From contig SAUG01000040.1 of NCBI GenBank assembly GCA_011316305.1, forward strand, positions 434,001 to 498,000: DNA of 64,000 nt, written 5' to 3'. Positions 9,539 through 21,426 of this stretch are shown here, piece after piece (within the stretch, counting starts at the first letter, position 1; each line of letters starts with the position of its first letter). Position numbers and translations under genes: made by a program. The DNA comes from Rusavskia elegans (taxonomy: Eukaryota > Ascomycota > Lecanoromycetes > Teloschistales > Teloschistaceae). The notes below the pieces were generated by a model. The model saw only the letters and a list, made by a program, of their open reading frames with translations. It did no database searches and had not been told where the DNA came from.

Positions 9539-11851
9539 ATGACTATACAATTTGAACGTGACCTGATCTCCAGTCCAGAGCGTCACCAAGCTCATCACCA
9601 TGCTCCACTTCTGGTCCACACTTCAGGCGAGGAAGATCCCTTGGACCTTGCCTTAGCTTCAAAAGTCCCTATGCCGACTATGACAGGAGCAGATGTTGCC
9701 AACTTTGTCAACAGCGTGTCTCTTCCTTCGAAAGGACTTGAAGAAGCCAAGAGGAAACGGTCAGAATCGACAGACCTTGCAACGTCCGACCTCGCAAAAA
9801 GAGTGAGGACTCAAATTACTCGTAGCGCTGTTGCGACTGACACCATGGACGCACCTTCTCAAGTACATATCGGTAAACTGAATAGGCCCCCACCTCAGCT
9901 CTGTACTGGGAAACCCAGTCTGCCTGTCAACCAGAAGGATATCTTTGATATGGTTTCTGAGCCAGAGAAGGAGCTTCCAAAGCAGGCTTCCAAAGAGCCT
10001 AAAAAGAGAGGGAAACCGCCAAAGAACAAAGAGCCCTCTACAATGTTGGCAACTCTGCCTCAAAACAGCGCCTTGAATGAGCCTGGTATCGCTGCTACCT
10101 CTGCGGCGCCACCGCTCCATGCTCAAAGAGGTACACCGTTCAAGTCACCCAATTTACACTCTCAGGGACAGCAACACCAGCTTTCCAGCCGCAATCCTCG
10201 CAACCGTGTGAAAAAGTCAACGTGTTCTCGGCAGCCTGAAGGGCGCCAAACCAGGTCTCAAAAGCCAGTAGCAGCCGCGTCAAGCCGAATCAGTCCGCGT
10301 CCTCTCGACGAGACAGAAGTCACTCGAAGTCCAATTGCTGATCGAGACGGCACTGTCCGGGAGAGCCAATTTCCTAGCCGTGGCGATGCTATTGGCAATG
10401 AACAATTTGTCATTGGCCCCCAAATCACCGAATCATTGAAAAAGACTGGGCACGGTACTCCTGGAATTTTCGAGCCAGAACTACCTCAGCAAGATCCAGG
10501 TAAGAACGCCTTCGCATCGAAAGTACGCACTGGCTCGCAGACTTCAGCTCAACAACTCGAAAACGTCCAAGAAGAGGGCGATCCCATTGATAATGCGAAC
10601 CGGGACGAGGGTAAAGAGCATGATGGTTATGGAGAAAACCGCGACCTTGAGAGTGACGAGCAAGGCGACGATAGCCAAGAGCCTGGAGAGCAAGAAAGAG
10701 ACGGTTCAGAGAGCGAGGATCAGGATTTTCAAGATTCAGAGGTGGCGTCAGACGGGGCTGAACTCGAACTCCTTGGTCAAAACGACGTCTGGAGGGATGT
10801 CAACGAAGCGAGACGAGAAGTCGGCGTCTCGAAAATCAAGGACCACACAATCCGGTCGCTGCAGACCGAACAAGGCACAAGAATGGTGGAATTCTTCAGA
10901 ACAGCTGCGCAGGCATACGATTCTCCCAATCAGAATGAATCCCAAGTGCAACCTCAACAAGTTTTGGAAAGTCTTAGCCAATGCATCAAGGACTTATCAG
11001 AAGATTCCTGCCCCGGTAAGGAGTGCGGAATGATCCAGGATGTCTACGTGCATGCCATCCCAGGATTGATCGTGTTGTTGGGCAAGGTCTTCAGGGCCCA
11101 AAGTGTTTATCTATCAGACAGGAAGGACATCCGTATTCTGAAAGAGATGATCGGATTTCAAGAAGCATTGATCATATTATGCCAGAAAGCTCGCGAATGG
11201 AAGGCAAAGCCAATCACGTCAAGACCAATTATCAAGCCCACTAGGACAATTCTTCCACTGATAACAAAAATGCGAAACGCATTCATCGAAGAGCTTGAGG
11301 ATCGAAAGCGGCTCGGGAAGATGAGAGCAAACAGAGCTAATCAACCCCCTAAGATCGATGAAGCCAGCATTCAACGAGAACGGGAGAAAAGGAAAAGGGA
11401 AGATTTAGCAATCTTGCAGCATATCGAGGATGACTGCAATCGGGGACATGCGACTTGGTGGCGAGACGACCTAGCCCGAGTACAGGAGCCAGACGCTCGG
11501 CCTGCCAATGCTCAGCCTACCACTACTCAGTCTGCCACTGCTCGGTCTGCCGCTACTAATCAAGAGGCTGTAGAAAATTGGTCGGAGAAACAAAAAAAGG
11601 CGTTACTCAAGGAGCTTGTAAGGAAGAAACATTGGAACCTCACGGGTAAGACATCTGTCCATTAAGATACAACATCCCTTGTGGCTGACATCACCGTAGC
11701 TGAGGAGATGTTCCTGAAAGCCTTGAACGCACCTTCACTGCAAAACAAGCTTCCGGAACACATCAGGGAAAAGGCACTGGAGTTCAAAGCAGCGATAGAA
11801 CAATCTTTCGAAAACAATGCAATGCCGAAGTGGGTTTCTTGTATTCAATGA
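9539..11851 (+). CDS. uncharacterised, probably nuclear, charged protein of 752 residues
   Basis: The first in-frame ATG is at 9539. A 54-nt intron (11646-11699) ends in CCGTAG, giving NLTAEEMFLKALNAP across the join. The N-terminal two thirds is disordered and basic, with KRKR and KKRGKPPKNK clusters that look like nuclear localisation signals, followed by an Asp/Glu/Gln-rich acidic stretch. The last third is helical and ordered: LSEDSCPGKECGMIQDVYV, then a block rich in Leu/Ile, then a long charged helix (REREKRKREDLAILQ). A short Ala-Thr-Gln repeat near 11505-11560 precedes a Trp-led C-terminal segment (NWSEKQKKALLKELVRKKHWNLT) that faintly resembles a SANT-type helix bundle. I do not recognise the family; the nuclear role is inferred from composition. 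Confidence 0.75.
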
Positions 11852-12326
11852 GGAAGATGCAATTGTAAAGACCATGTACGAGTCTGCCCAGGGGCAATAT
11901 GATCTTTGTCGTCATGTAGAGCACCACTTGTCAAGGATGCTAGAAGGGTAGTCCTATAAAAGCATTGATTTGTTAGCTGCCGTCCAACGATATCAGTCTT
12001 ATTTAACTCATCTACACCCTCGGCAACTTTCATCATGCCGCCAAAGCAAAAGCGGGTGTGACGTCAGCGGAGGTACAGTCCCGTCTGTTGTTGTTGACAT
12101 CCTGACAGGCTACTGCCTCAGCACCTACCGACTCGCTCCTTCTATGGTCATGGGCTCCTCGTAAGTCTTTCCAAAGTCCCTAACGATGTTAGACCTCTTT
12201 AAAATCACTCAATCGATGTGCAACCCTCAACGACATAATTCTACTCTCAACAAATATGATCGCACATCGTGTAATCAATAATTCAACCTACCGACATTGA
12301 TTCCAGTCACCTCGCCCTTGGGCAAC
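11852..12326. other. intergenic between two co-directional genes
   Basis: It probably holds the terminator of the upstream gene and the promoter or 5' leader of the coiled-coil gene. An AG-ended pyrimidine-poor tract just before 12313 could be an acceptor for a 5' leader intron. No convincing coding exon fits frame here. Confidence 0.35.
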
Positions 12327-15199
12327 ATGAGCAAGCAACAGACGGGATCGGTCGATCTCGCTGCCGGCGACATCGAGAAAGTGCGGAAGCCATCAGCAGA
12401 CACAGCAACTCCTGGGAAACGTTCGACCGGATCAGCCAGCAAAATGAGCACTCCAACACCCACAAGTGCTACAAGACCAACAAAGTCTTCAGCTTCCCGC
12501 AGCACTCCAACTGCCGGCTCTGCCAAATCACCCACACGTCCAACTGGCAACACGACTCGATCGCGTCCGCAGTCCACAATTCTGTCTTCAGCATCTCCAG
12601 CTATTGCTCACAGACCAAGGCCTTCAGTCAGCTCTGCTGCTAGCTCCGTTAAAGGAGATCGTGGGACCTCGATTGAAAGCAAGCGAGGCAGCGAGAATAA
12701 GCCACTGCCTTCTGACCACAGATCCAGATCAACATCTCCGATAAAGTCAATACTGAAATCCACTGCCAACGACAGGTCCAGATCAGCAGCTCCGACTAAG
12801 CCAAATATGAATCCCACTGTCAAGCAGTCAACACTCCGTCAACCGCCCACAGCAAGCAGACAGTCTGTCAAAGGCGACGTGAAGACAACTTCGGTACCAA
12901 CTCCAACGCGCAAGGGAGTGTCCGCTCCGAGTTCCTTCACAGCTGAACCAACGAAGAAAATGCGGCCAGGGCTTGGGACACGCAAGTCTACAATGTCAGT
13001 CACCATCGAGCAGAGACTTCGGGACATCTCGATCGTTCATCAGATGTTACGTGTGGCCATGGCGGACGATGGGGAGGACGACGATGAGGTGAAAGAGCAA
13101 TATGGTAAGGAAGCGGATGAGAGACTGGCGGACCTCAGGGCTCGGCTGGAGGAGGCAAGAAATGCTGAGGCACATCTCGCCCCGGACGAGCAATCGGACA
13201 ATCAAATGTCAACTACTAAAGGCCAAAATACCAAAGGCCACGTCGATACGTCTGATGCTACTCCACCGAAGTCGCTACTGGAGGACCTCAATCAATCAGA
13301 AACCCAGTCATACGATCAGAATGAAGTCCAGCGCCTTCGGGACACCGTTGCTTCTCTGAAGATGGACCTGGAATACTCGCAGGTCTCTCTACAAGGCAAA
13401 GAGTCCGAGCTTGGTCAACTCTCCGAAGCAATGGCCGCTATGCAAGCGAAAATTCTGGAGGTCCAATCCGACGGCGAGCATGAGGCGCAGCGTTGTGTCG
13501 ATGTGATCGACGAGCTGCGTGCCAACTTGGACTCTCTAAACCAGGCGAAAACATCTGCGGAGCACGAGGTCCAACAACTCGAAATATCGAAGCAGCGCTC
13601 CGTGGAACAATCTCAGAAGAACACAGCATTCTTTGAAGAACAGCTCCGACAGCAAGAGAATGCGAAAGCTAGTGTTGTCGAGGAACATAGCCAATTAGTC
13701 TCCGCGTTACGTCAGGAGTTACAAGAGACGCATTTGAGCAAAGATCGTGAAACAAACCATTTGCAGGAGGCGGTTGAAGCTCTCCAAAAGATGATCCAGG
13801 AGGTAAACGAGGCCAAGCAACGTGAAATCGACACGATTCAAGATTCTCTTACCGTGGAGCACGAAAATGTGGTTTCAAAGCTCCAGGCAGAGCTTGATGA
13901 CATTGTGGCTAAATCGAAGTCCCAGCTTGACGAAGTTCGAGCCACGTTAGGGGTGGTCCACGCATCGAACGCGGAGTTACGGCAGGCCTCGGATGACGCT
14001 GAGCAACAACATGAAGCCGCGGTCTCTGAGTTGAAGATTGCTCTTGATGCGTCAAAGGAACAAGTTGCACAGCTGTCCACAGAGAAGGCAGAAGGATTGA
14101 AACAGATTCAATGTCTCCAAGATGCAAAAGGGATAGTCGACACAAGTCTACGATCAATGGAAGAAAAGATGAAGCAGAAATCAGAGAACGTTGTCACTCT
14201 GCGCAAGCGACTTGGGGTCTCCGCAGAAGAGTATCAGTCGCTGTCTGAAAGGACTCGAGGGCTCGAAGAAGAGCTAGCTCATGTCACCAATCAGTGTCGA
14301 TCGAACCAACAGCTTGCCGAAGATTATCAATCAAAGCTGAGCCAGTTCCAGGAAGAACAAGCAGCCAGCGAAAAATCTTTCATTGAGCAACTTGCAGAGC
14401 GAAAGCGTGTTATTATGGGTCTTGAGCAAACAGCCGATGCACTCCGCCAAGAGCTACACAATAAGGACATCGAGCTGGAGACACTTCGTACCGAGCGCGA
14501 TGCTAACGCAAAGCGCACTGACGCCACTACGAGCTTGAACGTATCCAAGCTCGAGAAGCTTGCTACTCAGCTTCAGACCGCCCAGTCTATAGCCAATCAG
14601 AAGACAACGCGCATTCGGGAACTCGAATCGGCTCTCAAAGTCACCACGGCCGAACTTGTGGAGCTGAAGACTGAGCGACCCAGTGAAAGCAGCGATTCCG
14701 ACGCTTCTTCCCAACGGATGAGTCTCCGATTGAGTCGCTGGCCGAAGACAAACAGTAGCCAGGACGGCGCTGATGGTGCAAGCTATGAGTCGATGGCAGG
14801 TGAGGAGTTGAGTTCCCATGTTCAAGGACAAGTGTGTCCCCCCCCGGTCCCGACTGTAGCCTTTCCATCGACCCACCCTTCAGATTTGAAGCCGTACGCC
14901 GACAAGATTACTGACATCTCATTTGTTCAGTTGGCTGGCATGCAGGAACGCCTGCGACAAATGGACGACATAAACTCGGACCTTATAGAGCGGGATAAGA
15001 GGTAAGCAACGCGGTCCCCCTGAATGAAGACCCTCACTGATCAAATTGCAGACTTGTTCGCAAAATAGACAGAGCTATTGGATCGGAATGGACGAGCAGT
15101 CCGCTCGCACTTACATATCGACATGTCAAGGCTCCTCCTGATGCTCTACATGAACAGGAAAACATCACAAATCTCGATAAGGACGACTTTTCATGGTGA
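12327..15199 (+). CDS. large coiled-coil protein, 940 residues
   Basis: The first in-frame ATG is at 12327. One 50-nt intron (15002-15051) joins RDKR to LVRKIDRAIGSEW. The first 230 residues are Ser/Thr/Pro/Lys-rich and disordered, with RSRSTSPIKSILK-type motifs typical of phosphorylated, microtubule- or chromatin-associated tails. From roughly residue 230 to 800 the sequence is a long heptad-like coiled coil rich in Gln, Glu, Leu and Ser. A shorter helical segment (LAGMQERLRQMDDINSDLIERD) is followed by a compact, conserved-looking C-terminus. No enzymatic motif is present. Automated annotation often labels such fungal proteins M protein repeat, which carries no function. A cytoskeletal or spindle-associated scaffold is a guess. 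Confidence 0.8.
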
Positions 15200-15812
15200 T
15201 AACGTGTCCTGTCCGAGAACGAGTCGAAATCACAGTTGATGGTAAGGTTGGAGTGTGTGACTATCGGTGTTACAGTATATGCCTTTGCGACGCATGGTTT
15301 TCAACGATAGATACCCCTTTTGCAGCATTGTTTAGGTTATTCTTTTGGTTGATTGGTTGCGATTGGTAGGTTATGAAGACAGTGGTACACTGTATATTAT
15401 CGCGTACATGATCGTTTGGACCACATGGCGGTCGATTATAGAGTCCATGACACCGTTCGTTACGAGGATTATCATCAATATGGATATCAATTGCGGCGCT
15501 CTTGCACATGGATATACCGTCGTGTCAAAAATCAAACACAAAAACTACCAAACAAGTCCCTATGTCGACTGCTGTTCCATATCCGTCGTTACTTCCATCA
15601 AGTGTACGCTCGTGGAGTAACCTCTAAGCAATCGTTAGAACGGCAGCCCATATGGATGTAACGACTACTGCACGATCCCTGTTCCGATTGGTTTTCGATA
15701 TAAAGGGGACGCTTCCAATCTCACAAACTTTGAGATCGGTCCTTCATAAGTACATTATTCGTCGCCCCAAGTACCAATCATTGAGATCATGTGCAGCATC
15801 CTCCAATGTCAA
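15200..15812. other. convergent intergenic region
   Basis: This lies between the 3' ends of the coiled-coil gene and the SNF2 gene. No domain-bearing frame is present; a TATAAAGGGG string near 15702 has no gene downstream on its strand. Confidence 0.4.
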
Positions 15813-18800
15813 TCACCATCGTCGCCCATAAATTCCCTCGTCCCTCTTCTTCAGGCCAGCAACTGCCTTCTCCATAACGCCTGGCTGACTCCTCATCCCT
15901 GTACTCCTATCCTCGCTCACACCACCACCACTCCTCCCACTCCCACCCAACAGATTCCCCTTCGTCGTCACCATCCCCAAATTCTCTTTCCCGACATCAT
16001 GCCTCCAATCATGATCATGTTCGGCATCCCGTCTAAATAAATTCAGAATATCCTTCATGGACAACTTACCCGCGGCCGCTTTCCCGCCGCCCTCGATGGC
16101 CTGCTTGGCGAGTTCGCGTTTTTTCTCTTGCAGTTCAAGGATGCGGGCTTCGACGGTGTTGGCGACGGTGAGCTTGTAAATGGTGACGTCGACGGTTTGG
16201 TTGAGGCGGTGGACGCGGTCGATGGCTTGTTCTTCGACGAACTAGGGGGGCGGGTGTTAGTATTGGTTCTTCTTTGCTTGATTTTCTGTGAAAGAGAAGA
16301 GGGAAAGGGAAGAGAATAGACGAAGGCTTGGGTAGGCAGGGAGAACGTACGGGATTCCAGAAAGGTTCTAAAATGACCACACGGGAGGCCGCGGTCAAAT
16401 TCAGGCCCAATGACCCGCATTTCAAGCTACACAGCAAGATCCGGGTCCTCTTGTCATTACGTAGGCGCTCGAGGCTCGCTTCACGGAGGTCGTTGCGCAT
16501 ACTACCGTCGTAGCGAGTGAATATCAGGCTTTCGGTCCGGAGGAAAGGTTCGATCAGATCGAGCATGGAGGTGAATTGCGAAAAAACGATGATTTTATGC
16601 TGGTCGGACTCGCGGTGAAGGATCTTGAGGAGATGTTTGATTTTGGCAGAGGTGGCAGGGGGCGTGCTGGATTCGTCGTTGTCATCAGAGGCAAAAGAAT
16701 TATCCTCTTCGTCAGAGTCTGAGCCTTCTCCTCCAGGGAATTGCTCTTCGGCTGCACTGGATTCGTCGTAACCCTCCTCTTCTTCTGCCTCTTCGTTTGT
16801 TGTGTCAATGTTGACGGGTATCCGGCGCTGCTTCACAATTTGGACAGAATCGTCCTCAGTCATTGAGTCCTCTGATACCAACGATTCGCCGCCTCCTTCA
16901 GCATTTTCATCATCGGTTCCCCCAGCTTTGCCTAGACCTAAAGAGCGGCGCTGGTCCTCTGCTACTAACCATTCGCCATCCTCTTCTTCATCCGAATCAT
17001 CATGGACTACTTTTCGGTTCCTCGGTCGGCGTAGTGGACATGGCTCGCGCTGTCCATTATTCGAGGTATGGGGCTTCTTTAATTTGCCACTCTTCTTCTT
17101 CTTCTTGCTTCGTATCGGTTGTGTCATGCCCTGAAGGTCCTTTTCACATTCGGCGCATCGTATTGACCCGGCGCTAACTTCGTTGCTCTGAAGTTCAATC
17201 TGGCAGACGTCACAATTCTTGGTCTGGACGGTCACTTCACCCAACAGGTCCGCCAAATCTTCGATCTCTCTATCGACCACTTTTGACTTCCTCGGCGTCT
17301 GCGCTCCAACCCCTTGTCCTGTTGTCAGAGCATCACGATCATTGGCCATGCTTCCCCCAACGAGCTTGGGATGATTGCAAGCTTGGCGTAAACGAAGTAG
17401 AAGCACTAGAGCGCTGGCATAGTTCAACTTTTCGCCGCCCATCATCTGCTCGAGGCTTTTGTCCGTTCGCTGCTCGAGGCGCTCATAGAAAGCTCGTTCT
17501 TTCGGCGAAAAGTCGGCTTTCACGCTCTTAATCTTACGCTCAGTGATTTTGAAGCCGTTCTCGCTGCTTCCTTTTGCGGAGGCTTTTCCGCCAGGGTTGA
17601 GCGCGCCTTCCTGTTTCAGTATATCTTTGGTCCTTCGCTTCATGAAGGCTTTCAGATAATACTGTAGCCGTCTCATCGCAATGCCACCACGACCCTCCTT
17701 CATCGGCCTGGTAATTTGATCCCTCCAGATAGTGAGATCGTCATATGGTTTGATTCTTAGAAATTTGATCAGACTCTGAAGCTCATCAAGGTTGTTCTGC
17801 ATCGGAGTACCCGTTAAACACCACCGGTACTCAGAACGTAACGCATAACAAGCCTGTGTGGCCTTAGCATTGCGGTTCTTGATCGTATGCGCCTCGTCAA
17901 GGATGACTCGATACCAATGAAGACCAAAGCAGCCGACTTTTGGTCCATCGTCTCGTTCTGAAGAGCTGCTGTGTTCTGATACCAGGATCTGATAGGTGGT
18001 TATCACGACATCGTATTTGCGCAGATCTTCATACCGCTTGGTACGCTGAGGTCCATGATGCACGCAGACTCTAAGTTGATGAGTGTCTGACACCCGGTTC
18101 TTGATTTCGGCTTCCCATTGTTTGATCAACGCCAATGGAGCTACGACGAGAGTGCATTTGTCGACAGTACTGGAAATCGCTTTCTTATCCGTGTCGGTAG
18201 TGGAGTTCTTGGGAGGCCGCGGATTTTGGAGCATGAGCGAGATTGACTGGATGGTCTTACCCAGACCCATATCGTCCGCCAATATTCCTCCTTTCGGTAG
18301 CACTCCCTTGATCTTCTTCATACTAGCCTCTTTGTCTCTCATCCATTCAACACCGTCTACTTGGTGAGGGAGTAGTTTGACCTTCAGACCTTCCACTGTG
18401 CCGTCGTCAAAATCCTCATCCTCATGCTCGCTTTGGGCATTTTCGCCGTTTGCGCTTGGATCAACGTCAAGGCCTTTCAGCTTGTCAGTCAGGCCCGCTA
18501 CGGCAGCCTCAGCTTCCTTCCTCCGTCCTCTGGTTCGGGGCTTAGTGTCCTCATCATCAAATGCACCCTCGAGGAGGGCCTTGATGTTCTCGGTAGCTTT
18601 CCCAGCGTCAACGTACAAGAACGGGTCCGCAGCGCCGAACTTGTCGTCAAAGAGCGCAGGATCGGATGCAAACGCATTCTGAGGTTTTGTAAGGTCGACG
18701 TAGCTGGTGGCAGGCTGTCTAGGATTGACTGATGCGAAGCTTTGAACATTCCCTAGAGAAGAAAACAACGGTTGTTGGGTGGTTGTGTTGTTTTGCCAGG

Positions 18801-19458
18801 GCAGAGCGTTCTTTGGCCTTGGTATTTCTACCACATCTGTATCTTTGGTCAACGAGTACCCGGGAACTGCATGCTGATATCGAGGGGGTTCGGCCTTCTG
18901 GTGGCTCAGCGTGTTTTGGGGCTGCACATATGCTGGCCGTTGTGGAACAATGGGTTGGTGGTGTTCAGGACGTGGTCGATTGAGCTTGGGAATATTAAAG
19001 ACATCTTTGGGTAGAAACCGATTCTGTAGCAGGCTTGCTTTTCCGAATTCAGGTTGTTTGATATCCTCGAAAGCCGGCTGACTGGGCTTTTGTGGGTTTT
19101 GGGTAACCTTTGGCGGCTCACGTTCGACGACCATCTTTGGCTGTAGTTTAGCGTTTGCTAAAGGCTTTGAAGAGAATTGAAAGGGAACAGTTGGTGAATT
19201 GCCAAACAGAAAAGGTGGTATGCTATGTGGAGCGGCGGTGGGTGTAGATAAGGGGACTGTGAGGCCTTGGGTATCTTCGAGCTCCCTTACTTCCGCCTCT
19301 TCGCTTGATGTGGGGCTCGGAACACAAAAGGTTCTGGTGGGGAACTCGTTATGTATCTGCTGGCATGTAGACGAGAAGGCTAGGTTAGGCGGTGCCTGGA
19401 GCGCATCCAACGTGGGCTGCAACACTTGCCTGTCCGTCATCGTCAGCTTGGTGGACAT
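15813..19458 (-). CDS. SNF2-family DNA-dependent ATPase, 1178 residues
   Basis: Exon 1 (19458-16351) and exon 2 (16241-15813) join at EPFWNP/FVEEQAIDRVHRLNQ across a 109-nt intron. A disordered Pro/Gln-rich N-terminus of about 340 residues leads into the SNF2 N-lobe: LLPHQVDGVEWM, DDMGLGKTIQS (Walker A, near residue 400), DEAH (near 520) and LTGTPMQNNLDELQSL. A four-cysteine zinc motif, CDVC...CAEC, follows near residues 750-775. Then come a Lys-rich stretch, a long acidic insert, and the C-lobe with KIIVFSQFTSMLDL and GLNLTAASRVVILEP. The layout, a Cys-rich insert between the lobes, resembles the Rad5/Rad16/Uls1 branch. However, only four cysteines are present, not a full C3HC4 RING, so ubiquitin-ligase activity should not be assumed. 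Probably a nuclear remodeller or repair translocase. Confidence 0.9.
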
Positions 19459-19894
19459 CTTTCGACTATTCAGATTGGATCGCCAGACCTTTCGGTTGTT
19501 CTATACCCTACTGCACACCTTCCAACTCGGTTCCGGCGATGTCAAAGTTGCTCATATGATGCGGTGGTTCCACCGGACGAGGCGGGATTGTTGATATTGA
19601 CGCCAAGCATCGCACCTCCAACGGAGCAACCGCGCTAAGCCAGCCCATCAGTCTACCACCCCTCTTGGAAGCCTCTTTTCGATGGTTCGACTGGAGGACT
19701 ACGTCGGGCTATCGAAGAGTTGACGCACCGCCAAAGAGAGCATTGTTCTTAAACAGACAGGTCTTTCAATATCAGGCTTCGTACAATAGCTGAGATAACC
19801 CAAATGCTATCCACCAACTCCCTCCGACCCCTTTACTCCAATACCATGATGTCCAGGTATCATTTCCATCGCTAGCAAAGTAAGCGTGACAACT
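19459..19894. promoter_or_regulatory. upstream region of the SNF2 gene, downstream of UBC8
   Basis: Both flanking genes are on the minus strand, so this holds the UBC8 3' end and the SNF2 promoter. No coding evidence is present. Confidence 0.35.
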
Positions 19895-20943
19895 TCAGAC
19901 TTCCATTTGACCGGCTGGCTCTTCATCCCCAGATTCAAAATCGCCCACCGAGCTCATCGCATCCTCCTCATCACTGTCATTGCCAGCGTCGTCCGCAGCT
20001 TCTTTGCTGGCGTACCTAGCCACATATTCTAATCCTCGCCGTTAGCTTCCGTAGGTAAGACGAATCCGACGTCAATAGGCAGAATACCTTTTACTTTGAT
20101 GTCGTAGGTCTTTTGATCCCTCATCAGCATCGCCGCTGCCTCTCCATTCAATGGATCCGTAGGATTCGGGTATCGAAGTAACTGTGGTAGAAAGACCTCG
20201 AAGATGTTGATCATGTCAAACATGGGAGACCAGGTTTGGTTGATGACGTCGAGGCAAACGGAGCCAGATCTGTCTGGGTCAGCGACAAGCATCCCAAGAT
20301 TGATGCAAGTGCCAGCATACAGCTCATCGATATTCGGATGGAAGATCCGGTTGACGAAGCCAATGCTCGGGCTCTTATACGGATACTGATCGGGAAGTTC
20401 GACATGCACCTTCCAAAGACCTCCAGAGAAGGGGGCTATCAAGGCGAGCCATTAGCTTGTTCTGAGCACCAACCATGTCCAGATCATACTTTCTTCAGGC
20501 CCCTTGAAGCGAACGTAGAACTCTTGCCTTTTCCGGAGGCCGTGTTAGCCTCCAACTCCGCCCAGGCTTCACGACTCTGTGGGGGTTTTGATGTCGTACA
20601 CTATCTCTTGTTAGGTCACTGGCAATGCGTGCTATGCATGGGTCTTTGCGCGATGTCATACTATTGTCATTGACTAAAGTCACCTCATAGTCGCTCATCA
20701 GCCTGTCGAGGAAGATCAGCCCCTTTTCCGCCAAGCTCCCGATGGTGGCGTTGAACGTCGAAGGAGAGAGCATACATCCTATCGAACATTAGTAACGCTT
20801 GGACAACCATAGATCGTCAATGATCCTGACTTCATGACCTAAGCGTTTGAAGATCAGGTGTCAGTGATGCAGCATTGCAAAGGCGATAGAATGAACTGAA
20901 AGTGACCCACATCTGTCTCTATCCTCCGCTTTGGACTACTCAT
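19895..20943 (-). CDS. ubc8: ubiquitin-conjugating enzyme E2, Ubc8/UBE2H type
   Basis: Seven exons give 181 residues: 20943-20911, 20838-20831, 20702-20662, 20522-20490, 20435-20321, 20269-20088 and 20028-19895. The product starts [14 protein letters not shown], continues [13 protein letters not shown], then [40 protein letters not shown] with the catalytic Cys (about residue 82), and [14 protein letters not shown]. It ends in an acidic tail ([26 protein letters not shown]), as in UBE2H/Ubc8. In yeast, Ubc8 works with the GID/CTLH E3 in gluconeogenic enzyme turnover. Exon 2 is only 8 nt. The intron between exons 5 and 6 is 51 nt and stop-free. At exon 4 the usual NMQEF reads K-F in this model, because a T appears missing next to the first acceptor; a downstream AG keeps frame. 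Confidence 0.9.
20831..20838 (-). other. predicted 8-nt microexon of ubc8
   Basis: The sequence GTCATGAA lies between CTTAG and GTCAGG. Including it restores the family's DVMK segment and the reading frame between exons 1 and 3; skipping it breaks both. Confidence 0.65.
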
Positions 20944-21426
20944 TGTGTCGGCCGAGTTACCCTTTGCACTAAGCCTGTTGTCCTCCCCTGGATATGCTCA
21001 ACTCGATGTCGGCCGCCTCCAGAGGATCCTGATCTTGAAGTTGATTGCGTCCCTTGGGTGGCCTTGCAATGCCCTCGATGGCTTGGTGGTTGGAGTAAAT
21101 CTCGATACCAAATGGGGGTCAGGAATCTTGTGTCAGCTTCGAAGCGGTTGGCTGAAGTAACGACTGTTTGCAGAGTCGTTGTACTTAGGTCTGCGGCAGA
21201 TTACGAGAGCGGATCGATATATCGGAACGTTTGAAACAGCTGTCCAGAACGCAGCACTCGTGACCAGGTTAAACAAAGATTGGAGGGTTAGAGTAGAGGC
21301 TGCGCGGGGTCTCAATTCTCGGCTATTATACGGACTTAAGATTAACGGCGGACCTCGGTGTCCGTCCAACAACCTCTGTCGTTAAATACTTGTCGACGGA
21401 CCCTCTCTACTTAATCTGCTTTCTCG
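20944..21426. promoter_or_regulatory. divergent promoter, ubc8 and F-box gene
   Basis: These 483 bp separate two starts pointing away from each other. No domain-bearing frame lies here, so it should contain both promoters. Confidence 0.4.

Noticed and set aside
17131..17225. Full RING finger in the SNF2 protein
   Set aside because: Only four cysteines (two CxxC pairs) are visible, so ubiquitin-ligase function is not supported.
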